A stretch of 16,665 nt of DNA from JBGOUJ01 sp041477005. GTDB lineage: Bacteria > Acidobacteriota > Terriglobia > Bryobacterales > JACQDG01. This document shows positions 1 through 7,645 of this stretch, one piece after another. The stretch spans positions 1-16,665 of the forward strand of contig JBGOUJ010000095.1 in NCBI GenBank assembly GCA_041477005.1, given 5' to 3'. Position 1 is the stretch's first letter, and each line of letters opens with the position of its first letter. Below the pieces are notes generated by a model, which searched no databases, had not been told where the DNA came from, and saw only the letters and a list, made by a program, of their open reading frames with translations. Made by a program: the position numbers and the translations under genes.

Positions 1-388
1 GCTCAGCCACAGGCGCACCTCGTTGGACCGGAACCGATGGCAGCTCAGCCGCGCCATCTTCACAGCTTGCTTGCCTTCATTGATCCACTGCTCGGGCCGT
101 TCCCCGCTTGTTGTAGAACCGCACTACCGCCCGGCTGTCGGTCTCCAGATTCGTGACGATGAATCCGACGCGAGGAAACAGTTCCCCAAAGTGGAACACT
201 ACCTTCGCGACCACCCGGCGTACCGTCTTCCAGCTCGCTGCCTGGTAGAGAAAGCCCTTGTACCAGACCACCGGCTTGTGGCTCGGTCTTCCCACTGGCC
301 GCGTCAACAATTCCGCGATGTCCCCCTCCAGGCTGTCGTTGGCCGGGATGCGAATGGCGTAGTTCACGCCCCGCTCTTCCCGGCCAAC
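1..388 (-). pseudogene. IS1380-type transposase, central to C-terminal part, frameshifted
   Basis: Read on the minus strand this encodes the DDE core of an IS1380/IS4-type transposase, which would cut and join insertion sequence ends. Recognisable stretches are RGVNYAIRIPAND, LLTRPVGRP and ELFPRVGFIVTNL, then YNKRGTA followed by EQWINEGK. Together the last two give the Y-(2)-R-(3)-E-(6)-K signature, whose glutamate is the third catalytic acid. One extra C in the GGG/CCC run at 94-96 throws the frame exactly between the R and the E, so the reading frame from the right stops early. Correcting it keeps the frame open to the left edge (SNEVRLWLS). The N-terminal third is missing because homology stops at about 385, where an oppositely oriented copy begins. 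The gene is not functional as it stands. Confidence 0.85.
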
Positions 389-390
389 GA
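336..390. repeat. 12-bp inverted repeat at the transposase head-to-head junction
   Basis: TCGTTGGCCGGG at 336-347 is the exact reverse complement of CCCGGCCAACGA at 379-390, leaving a 31-base spacer. The first arm encodes part of the minus-strand transposase (IPAND) and the second starts the plus-strand transposase homology (PANEVRL). The breakpoint between the two copies falls at the second arm. This suggests that the inversion arose by pairing or template switching at this short homology. Confidence 0.7.
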
Positions 391-634
391 AGTGCGCTTG
401 GAGTTGAGCGTGCTGGCCTACAACTTGGGCAACCTCTGGCGGCGGCTGGTGCTGCCGAAGAGAATCGAGGCCTGGTCGCTGACCAGTTTGCAGCAACGCT
501 TGGTCAAGACCGGCGGGCGCTTGGTGAAGCACGCCCGGTACTATTGGCTGCTGCTGGCAGAGAGTCATCTGACACGGCGGGTCTTTGGGGCGATTCTGCC
601 GCGGATCTGGGCTCTGCCGTTGCAAGCGGGGTAG
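380..634 (+). pseudogene. IS1380-type transposase, C-terminal fragment
   Basis: The last about 85 codons before the stop at 634 encode the C-terminal region of an IS1380-type transposase, with the hallmarks NEVRLELSVLAYNLGN, WSLTSLQQRLVKTGG and HARYYWLLLAESHL. It belongs to a copy different from the minus-strand fragment on the left: both contain the NEVRL.LS segment, with different codons and residues. Everything upstream (catalytic DDE core) is absent, although the plus frame stays open further left only because it runs antisense to the other fragment. No terminal inverted repeat could be assigned downstream. It is a remnant without catalytic residues. Confidence 0.85.
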
Positions 635-886
635 CTGAAGCTGTGGCGCAGAGGAAATCGGTCAGAACCGAGGCCCCAGAGGGCACCGTGCCTGAGAAAT
701 GTCACCGGGAAGAGGCTGTCCGGGTGCGCACCCTTACTCCGGACAGCCGGAAACTGCTTGTTTCGGGGCGGCTGCGGGCAGCCGGGGCAAAAACCGGACT
801 CTACCTCTCGACGCAGAGGTCGTATCGGTGTATAGTACCCCCGGCCGAAAACTCAAAACACAAATCGCGGCCAACGTCAATCATTC
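635..886. other. Spacer between transposase remnant and Tad block A
   Basis: This is a 252-base spacer between two convergent genes. It probably holds the non-coding right end of the IS1380-type element, but neither a terminal inverted repeat nor a target-site duplication could be recognised. No convincing rho-independent terminator for either neighbour is visible. The plus-strand open frames here look like chance frames in GC-rich DNA. Confidence 0.5.
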
Positions 887-1321
887 TCAGCCTGTGAACC
901 CAAGCGGAACAGAAATCGTGACGTTGGGCCCGTAATACGTCCCAGAGATGAAGAGTGAAAATACCTGATAAGGGTAATTGGTAATATTGACAACGAGCCG
1001 GTAGTCATCCGTCCCGGAGTCTTGAGTGGTCACCTGAACCATGCTCGCGGTGAGGCCGAAATAGCCGCTACCCGTGGATGCCGTTGGCTGATTGTACAGG
1101 ACCATATTCTGAATGGCCGTAGTATTCGTTGGATCGGTCACAGCGCCCCACCTGGCGGCGTAGCGGGCGCGCTCTACCAGCGCTTGGTGTATAAACAGAA
1201 ACTGCCCGAAATCGACTATGCCGATGAGCATCGCCGCAAAAGGGATAAGGACGAACGCGGCTTCGACGAGCGCACTTCCCCTGCTGGACTTCAACCTTCG
1301 CCGTGACATACGATTCCACAT
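887..1321 (-). CDS. TadE-like pseudopilin (block A, second TadE)
   Basis: This is a 144-residue TadE-family pseudopilin, a minor subunit of Flp/Tad-type pili or secretion systems anchored in the inner membrane. The N-terminus has a basic leader and then the processing-type sequence RG/SALVEAAF, with glutamate at +5 after the glycine, followed by a hydrophobic helix (about residues 19-40) and the usual ALVERARYAARWGA segment. The rest is a periplasmic beta-rich region ending in a hydrophobic tail. The start at 1321 is supported by GAGGA seven bases upstream; an internal ATG at codon 5 is a weaker choice. It lies 10 bases after the stop of the preceding TadE gene and is the last gene of the block. 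Family assignment is firm; the assembled structure is unknown. Confidence 0.9.
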   Translation of the reverse strand: MWNRMSRRRLKSSRGSALVEAAFVLIPFAAMLIGIVDFGQFLFIHQALVERARYAARWGAVTDPTNTTAIQNMVLYNQPTASTGSGYFGLTASMVQVTTQDSGTDDYRLVVNITNYPYQVFSLFISGTYYGPNVTISVPLGFTG

Positions 1322-1331
1322 GATGAATTCC

Positions 1332-1799
1332 TCAATAGGGCGAGTATATGCCCTGGTACTGATAAGTGACCTTCGGCTTGTTGGTCAACGTCGTCTGCGC
1401 GACGATCGAGTTGATCGTATACCCGCTGATGTAGACCGTGACAGTGCGCGGGACTCCATTGACGAAGGCCACCAAGAGATTCACGTTGCTCGTCGTCAGC
1501 CCGGGGGCGATGGGCCTGCTTCCTCCTGCCGGATTCCCGTAAACGACCATGTTCTGAAGCGCCGAGCGAAACGCGTTGGATGGCGTCGCGTTGGATGAGT
1601 CGTACGGACGCAACGAGGCGTAGCGTGCGCCATCGCTTACAGCGGTTGCGAGGGTATTGTATTGATAAAAAGTATATCCGAACTGGAACGTGCCGACAAA
1701 TGCCGCGACCAGGAACGCTGAGCCGAGCGCGAATTCCACCATTATATTGCCGGCGCGGCAGCGTTTGGCCGCTACCATTTTCTGAAGTAAACGTCTCAT
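1332..1799 (-). CDS. TadE-like pseudopilin (block A, first TadE)
   Basis: This 155-residue TadE-like protein has a basic leader of 17 residues and then AG/NIMVEFALGSAFLV, with glutamate at +5, as in prepilin-like substrates of TadV-type peptidases. A single membrane helix spans about residues 20-42, followed by the family segment TAVSDGARYASLRP. The periplasmic part shares a QNMV.Y..P motif with the next gene, suggesting that the two arose by duplication. Its start codon overlaps the stop of the upstream TadG-like gene in an ATGA, and there is no good ribosome site of its own, so translation is probably coupled. It is expected to sit in the inner membrane as a minor pilus or pseudopilus component. 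Confidence 0.9.
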   Translation of the reverse strand: MRRLLQKMVAAKRCRAGNIMVEFALGSAFLVAAFVGTFQFGYTFYQYNTLATAVSDGARYASLRPYDSSNATPSNAFRSALQNMVVYGNPAGGSRPIAPGLTTSNVNLLVAFVNGVPRTVTVYISGYTINSIVAQTTLTNKPKVTYQYQGIYSPY

Positions 1800-2920
1800 T
1801 GTACCAGTACCACCTTGTACGCGCCTGTCTGGCCTGCGCCGCCCGGCGACTCACTGCCCAAGACGTACGGTCCGGCGTATACGGCGCAGAAAGGATCGTT
1901 CCCGGTTCCTTTTGCATAGAAGTCGCTCGGCGATCCGTTGCTGAGCAGGAAGAAGGACGCGTAACCAATGACAGTAGTTGCCGCAGCAGTCGGGTCGACG
2001 ACAGGCAAAGCCATCAGGCGTCGGCCATTGTGATAGGAATTGCTCAGATAAGTGCTGAGCACGTCATCTGTCGGATCACCGTCCTCGTTCACACGGTCAT
2101 CCAAGGCCTTGGCCTGGGCGTTCTTGTTGCCCGAGGTCAGCGTAATCTGGTCGCCGATTGCTACGGGCTGAAGCTGTATTACGTCCAGCACCTCTTGTTC
2201 AATAATGCTATTTGCATTGCTTCCCCAATAGCCGTTGACGCTGGCGCCCCAGTACTGTGTTATGGCGGCTTTGGATGCCATCGGATCGCCGGAGCAGGGT
2301 GGAGAGTTGAAACACTTGTCGGGAGTGCTCGGGCTGCAGCCCCCGCGGCTGCCGTTGTATTGCGGCCATTGGATGTCGTATTGATTGCCGACGACCAGGC
2401 CGAAATCGGGGGCAGCCGGGGTCGTGCTGACAGCGGTATAAGGGCCTAGGCCCCGAGTGAAGGACGTCTGGGCGATTTGCGCGCCGACGGCGAGAGAACC
2501 CACGTCTTGCGAGTACAGACTGGCGACGAGGGGGAGAAAGTATAGCTGCACCGGCACGCTGGCCCGGACACGCGCATAGGTGTACCCTGCCGCGGGAGAC
2601 GGATTCGTGCTCCACGGGCCGGCGGCGGCGGTCGCGAAGTCGACTTGACGGGTGGTGATTTGCGCGCTGTCGATATTCCAGGCGTTGTTTGCGTTCGTCA
2701 CTGCGGCTTGGGCGGCGGTTATACCGGCCGATGTGCCGTCCAGTCTCAGCGCGGCCATCAGCGCAGCGGCATCGCAGAACACTTGCGTCTCATTCTTGGC
2801 GATAAACATCCTGCCGAGATCGACTGCTAGTCCAGCGGAACCGAAAAGCGCAACGGCAGCGATCGCCATCGTGAGCAAGACAAATCCGCGCTTCCGCTTA
2901 GAATTGGGTAGTTGCGGCAT
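1796..2920 (-). CDS. TadG-like pilus-assembly protein (block A)
   Basis: This 374-residue protein has the TadG-like N-terminal module: a basic start (NSKRKRG), a membrane helix at about residues 13-34 and the characteristic segment DLGRMFIAKNETQ followed by DAAALMAAL. The remainder is a periplasmic region without a clear von Willebrand A fold, so it is a short TadG. Cysteines occur mainly at PDKCFNSPPCSGD. AGGAG stands seven bases before the ATG, which fixes the start. It leads a three-gene block with the two TadE genes downstream (overlap of four bases with the next). In known systems TadG and TadE act as minor pseudopilins or envelope anchors of the Tad machine; that role here is inferred from family. 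Confidence 0.88.
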   Translation of the reverse strand: MPQLPNSKRKRGFVLLTMAIAAVALFGSAGLAVDLGRMFIAKNETQVFCDAAALMAALRLDGTSAGITAAQAAVTNANNAWNIDSAQITTRQVDFATAAAGPWSTNPSPAAGYTYARVRASVPVQLYFLPLVASLYSQDVGSLAVGAQIAQTSFTRGLGPYTAVSTTPAAPDFGLVVGNQYDIQWPQYNGSRGGCSPSTPDKCFNSPPCSGDPMASKAAITQYWGASVNGYWGSNANSIIEQEVLDVIQLQPVAIGDQITLTSGNKNAQAKALDDRVNEDGDPTDDVLSTYLSNSYHNGRRLMALPVVDPTAAATTVIGYASFFLLSNGSPSDFYAKGTGNDPFCAVYAGPYVLGSESPGGAGQTGAYKVVLVQ

Positions 2921-3183
2921 ACAGTAGCTCCTTCGACTCTCTGACTTTCTAAAGCGTTGGCTGAGCTTCTCATTGGGATAGCTTCACGCACCCACACACT
3001 CCCCCACGGTGCAGGCGCCACGCCGCCGCTGAAGAGCCCCCTGGCCCGTCGGCAGCGCAGGGGTCGGATCGGCGAGCCCGCGCTCTGATACTGATTATCG
3101 CGCAGTGTGGGACCGAACTGTATACGCATATGAGCCGCAGAACATCTAGGAATTCACCTTAGAGCCTCTCAGTATCTGCATCA

Positions 3184-3208
3184 CCGAAGTTGTCTCCCGC
3201 CACTTCGG
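3184..3208 (-). terminator. Stem-loop downstream of the NHL/Ig protein gene
   Basis: CCGAAGT at 3184-3190 pairs with ACTTCGG at 3202-3208 around an 11-base loop, about 90 bases after the minus-strand stop codon at 3296. There is no T-run after it, so it is at best an imperfect terminator or an mRNA 3'-end stabiliser. Confidence 0.3.
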
Positions 3209-3229
3209 GGCGAGCAGGCGTTTCGCTTT

Positions 3230-3261
3230 CTCAATCGCTCAATTCCTCAATCTCTCAATTC
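3230..3261. repeat. Four-copy octamer repeat CTCAATNN
   Basis: CTCAAT starts at 3230, 3238, 3246 and 3254, an exact 8-base period, with variable dinucleotides between (CG, TC, CT, TC). On the minus strand it reads as NNATTGAG four times, beginning about 35 bases after the stop codon of the giant gene. It is not in a coding frame. Confidence 0.85.
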
Positions 3262-3295
3262 TTCCAACGCCGCCTTCTTATGGTCGCGGCTCGGT

Positions 3296-6200
3296 TTAGT
3301 GGATGCTGAGCGACCCACTCCTCAGTGCCTGCGGAACCGTTGAGGTTCCATTCCAGTTGTTCGAGAACCACAACCCACCGGCTTGATTCCATACTGTAAC
3401 GCCGAGCGCGGTGCTGGTCATATTGACCTGAAGGACCGCATTGGCATCGAGCGTCACTGCCCTCACCGGGTTGGTAATGTCCTGGATGGTCGCCGTGCCG
3501 TCGAACGTGGCCGCACTGGAATTGTCGGCGGCCGCCAGCGAGTCGATGGAATTGCTTGTGATCTGGTAGGTGCGAGCGCCGTTGTGGATGTTTGCCTGAA
3601 AGCCGTCCTGGAGCTTCTTCCCGTTGCCGGTGAATTTCTCGCTGAAATTGAAATCGGCCACGGAGCTGACGCCACCGGCTGCCATCCCTGCCGAACTCTG
3701 GAGCAACAGGGTACCGCTGCCCGAGGCCCAACCATTGCCGGGCTGCGAGACGGCAATGACCAGGTTGTCGGCGGGGTTGTTGCGAGTGTAGTAATTGCCG
3801 ACGATCACCCCGACCGTGAAAGATGCCGCCGACGCGCTCCCGAGATTCACAGGCCACTCGTAGGTCGCCGTGCCAGTCTTCGAATCGGCAGCGTTGGCCA
3901 GTCCCACTGGCACCGTTGCAATCGTCGCGTTGGTGTTGCGGTTGACAAAAGTTACCGTGGCATTGCGGACGTCGCCCGGGTTTGTGTCACCTCCCGTGGC
4001 CGCAGTCGCGCTGATGTCCTGGATCGTGGCGCTTAGAGTGATCGTCGCGGTGGTGGACTGTGCGCTGGGGGTGGAAGCGGCAAGCGCGCCTGTGTAGATG
4101 ACACGCGCATCCTCGGGCGTGATCGTCAAGGAGGTCAGCGCATTGTTCACCGTGAAGTTAGGATTGACCCCGCCGAACACAGCGGTGACCGTATGGACGC
4201 CGGGCGCCATCTGCCTGGTCGGCGCGGTCCCGAAGGGGACCGGTTCAAGCAGCGCAACGCTCGCCAGTGTGGCTGTCAGGACGCCGTTAGTCGCAGCCAC
4301 GGCCGCCGTGCCCACTACTTGAGTGCCCACCAGGAAGGTGACTCTCTGGGCCGACGCCAGGCCATTGACCGCGGCTGGGCTCAGAGTTGCCGTGAAAGCC
4401 ACCAGGTCGCTGTACTGCTGGGTGTTCGGTGTGACGGTCACCGCCGACACCGTTGGCGCCGGATTCACCGATTGGCTCAACGTGCCGTTGCTGGCCGCAA
4501 AGCTTGCGTTCCCCAGATAGGCAGCCATGATCGTATGCAACCCGGCAGCGAGGGAGGACGTGCTGACCGAAGCTGCGCCGCCCGCCAAGCCGACCGGCGC
4601 GCCAAATGGCGAGCCGTCGATGTTGAACTGCACGACGCCCACAGCGGGGCCGACACCTGGAGCTGCGACATTCACCGTAGCCGTCAGCGTTACGGACTGG
4701 CCAAAAGTCGCCGGATTAATCGACGACGCCAAGGCCGTCCACGTAGACGTCCCGTTCACGTGCAGGTTCCCGGTGGTGGAGCTGGCGGCAAAGTTGCCCT
4801 GTGCAGCATAGCTCGCGCTCAAGGTGTGGTCGCCCGCATTCGGACTGTTGATGGTGAAGGTCGCCGAGCCGGCTGACAGCGGCAGCGAGGAGGCAGCGCC
4901 GCCATCGACGCTCAGCGCAACGTTGCCCATGGGGACGCCTGCCGTGGAGCCGACCGTCACGCTCACGAGGCCGTTGCTGCTGTAGGTCACCGTTGGGGCT
5001 GTCAGCACTAGGGACGTGGGCGCGGGGGTCACGGTCAAGGCCTTGGTGCTGTCGGCGGCGCTTGTGAAGTTGGCGTCGCCGCCGTAGCCGTAAGTGATAG
5101 CGTAGGGGGATCCGAACACTGCGAGAGAACTTGTGGCGAAGGCGGCCGAGAAACTGCCGTCGTTCTGGATGGCCGCCGACTGGCTCGTGCCGTTGAAGGC
5201 GATGGATACGGTGCCGGTGGGCACAAGAGCGCCCAAGCTGATTGTTCCGGAGAGCGTGGTCAAAGCGGCCCCAAAATTGATCGTCGGCGAGCTGAGATTG
5301 CCGAACAGCGGTGTCGCCCGATTTACCATCTGGGCGAGGGGCGGGGAAGTGCCCCCGCTGAGAGTCCCATCACCGCTGTAGACGGCGGTGATGGAATGGG
5401 CGCCGGCGGCGAGCGAAGCCGTCGAGAGGAAAGCGCTTCCGGCGGCTAAGCTCGTCGTCCCTAGGGAAGTGGTTCCATCGAAGAATTGGACGGCGCCGGT
5501 CGCCGTGGCCGGCGTCAGCGTCGCCGTGAAGGTCACCAATTGACCGTAAGTCGACAGGCTGGCGCTAGAACCGACAACCACCGAAGTACCGCCCCCCGGG
5601 GTGGTTCCGCCGCTGACCCGGCGAATCCGGTTGTTACATTTATCGGCTATGAACAGGCTGCCGGCCGCGTCAGCGGCTATGCCTACGGGGCAAGCTAGCG
5701 CGGCCGCGGTGCCCGGGCCGCCGTCGCCGCTGAAGCCGAAACTCCCGTTGCCCGCAAACGTGTCGATCGTGCCGCCGGGGCTCACTCTCCGGATGACGTT
5801 ATTGCTGTTGTCGGCGATGAAGACATCGCCAGCGCCGTCGACGGCTACTCCAAACGGAGAGGACAGCGCAGCGCCGGTGGCCGGACCACCATCGCCGCTG
5901 TAGCCCGAGACCCCCGTGCCCGCGAAAGTGTGGATGTTGCCGTCGGTCGTCACCTGGCGGACATTCTGCTGGCACATGTCAACGATAAAGAGACTGCCCG
6001 CAGTATCCGTTGCCAATCCAAACGGGCAGCCCAAAGTGGCGTTGACGGCTGGGCCCCCATCGCCGCCCGAACCGGAAGTTCCGGTACCGGCGGCGGTGTG
6101 GATGTTTCCGTCGGGCGTTACCTTGCGGACGCGGCTGCGGCAGGATTCGGCAATGAACAGATCGCCGGCGGCATCCAAAGCCAGGCCGGTGGGACAGGCA

Positions 6201-7645
6201 ACACCGGCGGCGGTCGCCGGTCCGTTGTCTCCGCTGAAGACCGCGCTGCCGTTGCCGGCAAACGTGCTGATCGTGCCCCCTGGGGTCACTTTGCGAACGC
6301 GGTTGTTGCCTTGATCGGCGATGTAGAGGTTGCCGGTCCCGTCGACGACCACCGCGCTCGGGTTCATGGCGCTGTTGAGAGCGGGCCCGCCGTCACCGCT
6401 GAAGGCGTAGTTTCCGTTGCCCGCCACGGTGGCTATGATGCCTCCGGTGACCTTCCGGACTACGGCATTGACCTGGTCGGCGAAATAGAGATTGCCCGCC
6501 GCGTCCACTGCCGAGCCGGTCGGGAACGAAAGGCTGGCGTTGGCGGCCGGACCGCCATCGCCGCTGTACGTGCCGCTGCCGTTGCCGGCGACGGTATTGA
6601 TAATTCCTCCCTGGACCTCCCGGACGCGGTTGTTGCACTCGTCGGCGATGAAGACGTTCCCGGCCGAGTCCGCCGCTGCCCCGGCGGGGCAGAGGCCGGC
6701 GGCGGTTGCCGGGCCGCCATCTCCCGAGAAGTTGAAGCCGCCGCTGCCGGCGAAGGCCGTGATGACGCCGGCCGCAACTTTGCGCACCAGGTTGTTGCAA
6801 CTATCCACGACGAATACGTTGCCGCCGGTGTCCACCGCCACTGCGGCGGCGCAGCCGATGCCGGCGGCAGTTGCCGAGCCGCCATCGCCACTTGCGCTGG
6901 ACGAGCCGTTGCCGGCAAAGGTGGAGATCGTGCCGCCGGTTACCTTGCGAACTCGGCGGTTATCGCGATCGGCGATGTAGACGTTGCCTGCCCCATCCGC
7001 GGCTACTCCCATCGGCGAGGACAGCGTTGCATTGCTCGCCGGCCCGCCGTCGCCGCTGAAGCCGGCCGTACCGGTGCCGGCGAAGGTAGTAAGGATACCG
7101 GCGGTCACCTTGCGGACCCGCTGCTGGCAACTGTCGGCGATATAGAGACTGCCCGCTCCATCCACCGCCATGCCGTCGGGGCAGCCCAGGGAGGCGTTGA
7201 CAGCCGGTCCACCGTCGCCGCCCGAGCCGAAGTCTCCGGTCCCCACGGCCGTGCCGATTACGCCGCCGCTGACCTTCCGAACCACGCTATTGCACTCGTC
7301 GGCGATGTAGAGGTCGCCCGCTGCATCGAGTGCCAGCCCCGTGGGGCAGCCGAGAGTGGCTTGCGTCGCCGGCCCGCCATCCCCGCTGTAGCCGGACTCT
7401 CCGGTGCCGGCAAAGACCGTCAACAGGCCGGAATTGGTCACTCGGAAGACCCGGCTCTGAGCCGGGCCGGCAATGTAGAGATTACCGGCGGCGTCTACCG
7501 CCACCGCGGGCGGATTGTTAAGGCTCGCGGCAACCGCAGGCAGATTGTTGGGACCTCCTCCGGCGAAGGTCTCGATCATCGTTTCGGCAAACGCGGCTGT
7601 GGCAAACAGCATTACTGCGAACGCCGCCGGCGCCAGTCGTCTCAT
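3296..7645 (-). CDS. Giant secreted NHL-repeat and Ig-like domain protein
   Basis: This 1449-residue exported protein has a signal peptide at residues 1-20 (cut after AFA). Twelve NHL repeats of about 55 residues fill about 25-685, each with a core such as GNLYIADQGNNRVRKV and a linker SGDGGPAT; these should build two six-bladed beta-propellers or one larger assembly. About five Ig-like domains follow (about 685-1180), of the bacterial group-3 type (TYGQLVTFTATLTP, VQFFDGTTSLGT). A beta-rich C-terminal region (about 1180-1449) ends in WFSNNWNGTS and GSLSIH and contains no membrane anchor or LPXTG signal. The ATG overlaps the stop of the small upstream gene in an ATGA, so translation is coupled. 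Such proteins usually bind ligands or other proteins at the cell surface; no enzymatic residues were recognised, and the ligand is unknown. Confidence 0.93.
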   Translation of the reverse strand: MRRLAPAAFAVMLFATAAFAETMIETFAGGGPNNLPAVAASLNNPPAVAVDAAGNLYIAGPAQSRVFRVTNSGLLTVFAGTGESGYSGDGGPATQATLGCPTGLALDAAGDLYIADECNSVVRKVSGGVIGTAVGTGDFGSGGDGGPAVNASLGCPDGMAVDGAGSLYIADSCQQRVRKVTAGILTTFAGTGTAGFSGDGGPASNATLSSPMGVAADGAGNVYIADRDNRRVRKVTGGTISTFAGNGSSSASGDGGSATAAGIGCAAAVAVDTGGNVFVVDSCNNLVRKVAAGVITAFAGSGGFNFSGDGGPATAAGLCPAGAAADSAGNVFIADECNNRVREVQGGIINTVAGNGSGTYSGDGGPAANASLSFPTGSAVDAAGNLYFADQVNAVVRKVTGGIIATVAGNGNYAFSGDGGPALNSAMNPSAVVVDGTGNLYIADQGNNRVRKVTPGGTISTFAGNGSAVFSGDNGPATAAGVACPTGLALDAAGDLFIAESCRSRVRKVTPDGNIHTAAGTGTSGSGGDGGPAVNATLGCPFGLATDTAGSLFIVDMCQQNVRQVTTDGNIHTFAGTGVSGYSGDGGPATGAALSSPFGVAVDGAGDVFIADNSNNVIRRVSPGGTIDTFAGNGSFGFSGDGGPGTAAALACPVGIAADAAGSLFIADKCNNRIRRVSGGTTPGGGTSVVVGSSASLSTYGQLVTFTATLTPATATGAVQFFDGTTSLGTTSLAAGSAFLSTASLAAGAHSITAVYSGDGTLSGGTSPPLAQMVNRATPLFGNLSSPTINFGAALTTLSGTISLGALVPTGTVSIAFNGTSQSAAIQNDGSFSAAFATSSLAVFGSPYAITYGYGGDANFTSAADSTKALTVTPAPTSLVLTAPTVTYSSNGLVSVTVGSTAGVPMGNVALSVDGGAASSLPLSAGSATFTINSPNAGDHTLSASYAAQGNFAASSTTGNLHVNGTSTWTALASSINPATFGQSVTLTATVNVAAPGVGPAVGVVQFNIDGSPFGAPVGLAGGAASVSTSSLAAGLHTIMAAYLGNASFAASNGTLSQSVNPAPTVSAVTVTPNTQQYSDLVAFTATLSPAAVNGLASAQRVTFLVGTQVVGTAAVAATNGVLTATLASVALLEPVPFGTAPTRQMAPGVHTVTAVFGGVNPNFTVNNALTSLTITPEDARVIYTGALAASTPSAQSTTATITLSATIQDISATAATGGDTNPGDVRNATVTFVNRNTNATIATVPVGLANAADSKTGTATYEWPVNLGSASAASFTVGVIVGNYYTRNNPADNLVIAVSQPGNGWASGSGTLLLQSSAGMAAGGVSSVADFNFSEKFTGNGKKLQDGFQANIHNGARTYQITSNSIDSLAAADNSSAATFDGTATIQDITNPVRAVTLDANAVLQVNMTSTALGVTVWNQAGGLWFSNNWNGTSTVPQALRSGSLSIH
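5591..7570 (-). repeat. Twelve in-frame NHL repeats of about 165 bp
   Basis: The DNA repeats with a period near 165 bases because of the NHL protein repeats. Repeats 1-5 resemble repeats 8-12 one for one, showing a higher-order block duplication with an offset of seven repeats. Seven repeats (2, 3, 5, 6, 9, 10, 12) carry two cysteines at constant C-x17-C spacing, and the other five have neither. Confidence 0.85.

Larger units (their letters stand above)
2921..3295. other. Spacer between NHL-protein gene and Tad block A
   Basis: This 375-base spacer precedes a minus-strand TadG gene and follows a minus-strand gene end. It holds the ribosome site of the TadG gene, an octamer repeat (3230-3261) and a stem-loop (3184-3208). 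No strong promoter hexamer pair was found, so read-through from the upstream gene is possible. The short open frames in it have no recognisable product. Confidence 0.5.

Noticed and set aside
1291..2449. Long frames at 1291-1968 (minus) and 1580-2449 (plus)
   Set aside because: They overlap the well-supported TadE and TadG genes in other frames and have arginine-rich shadow composition.
5591..7570. Regular DNA repeats as a CRISPR array
   Set aside because: The period is about 165 bases, units are diverged and in frame, and they encode NHL repeats.
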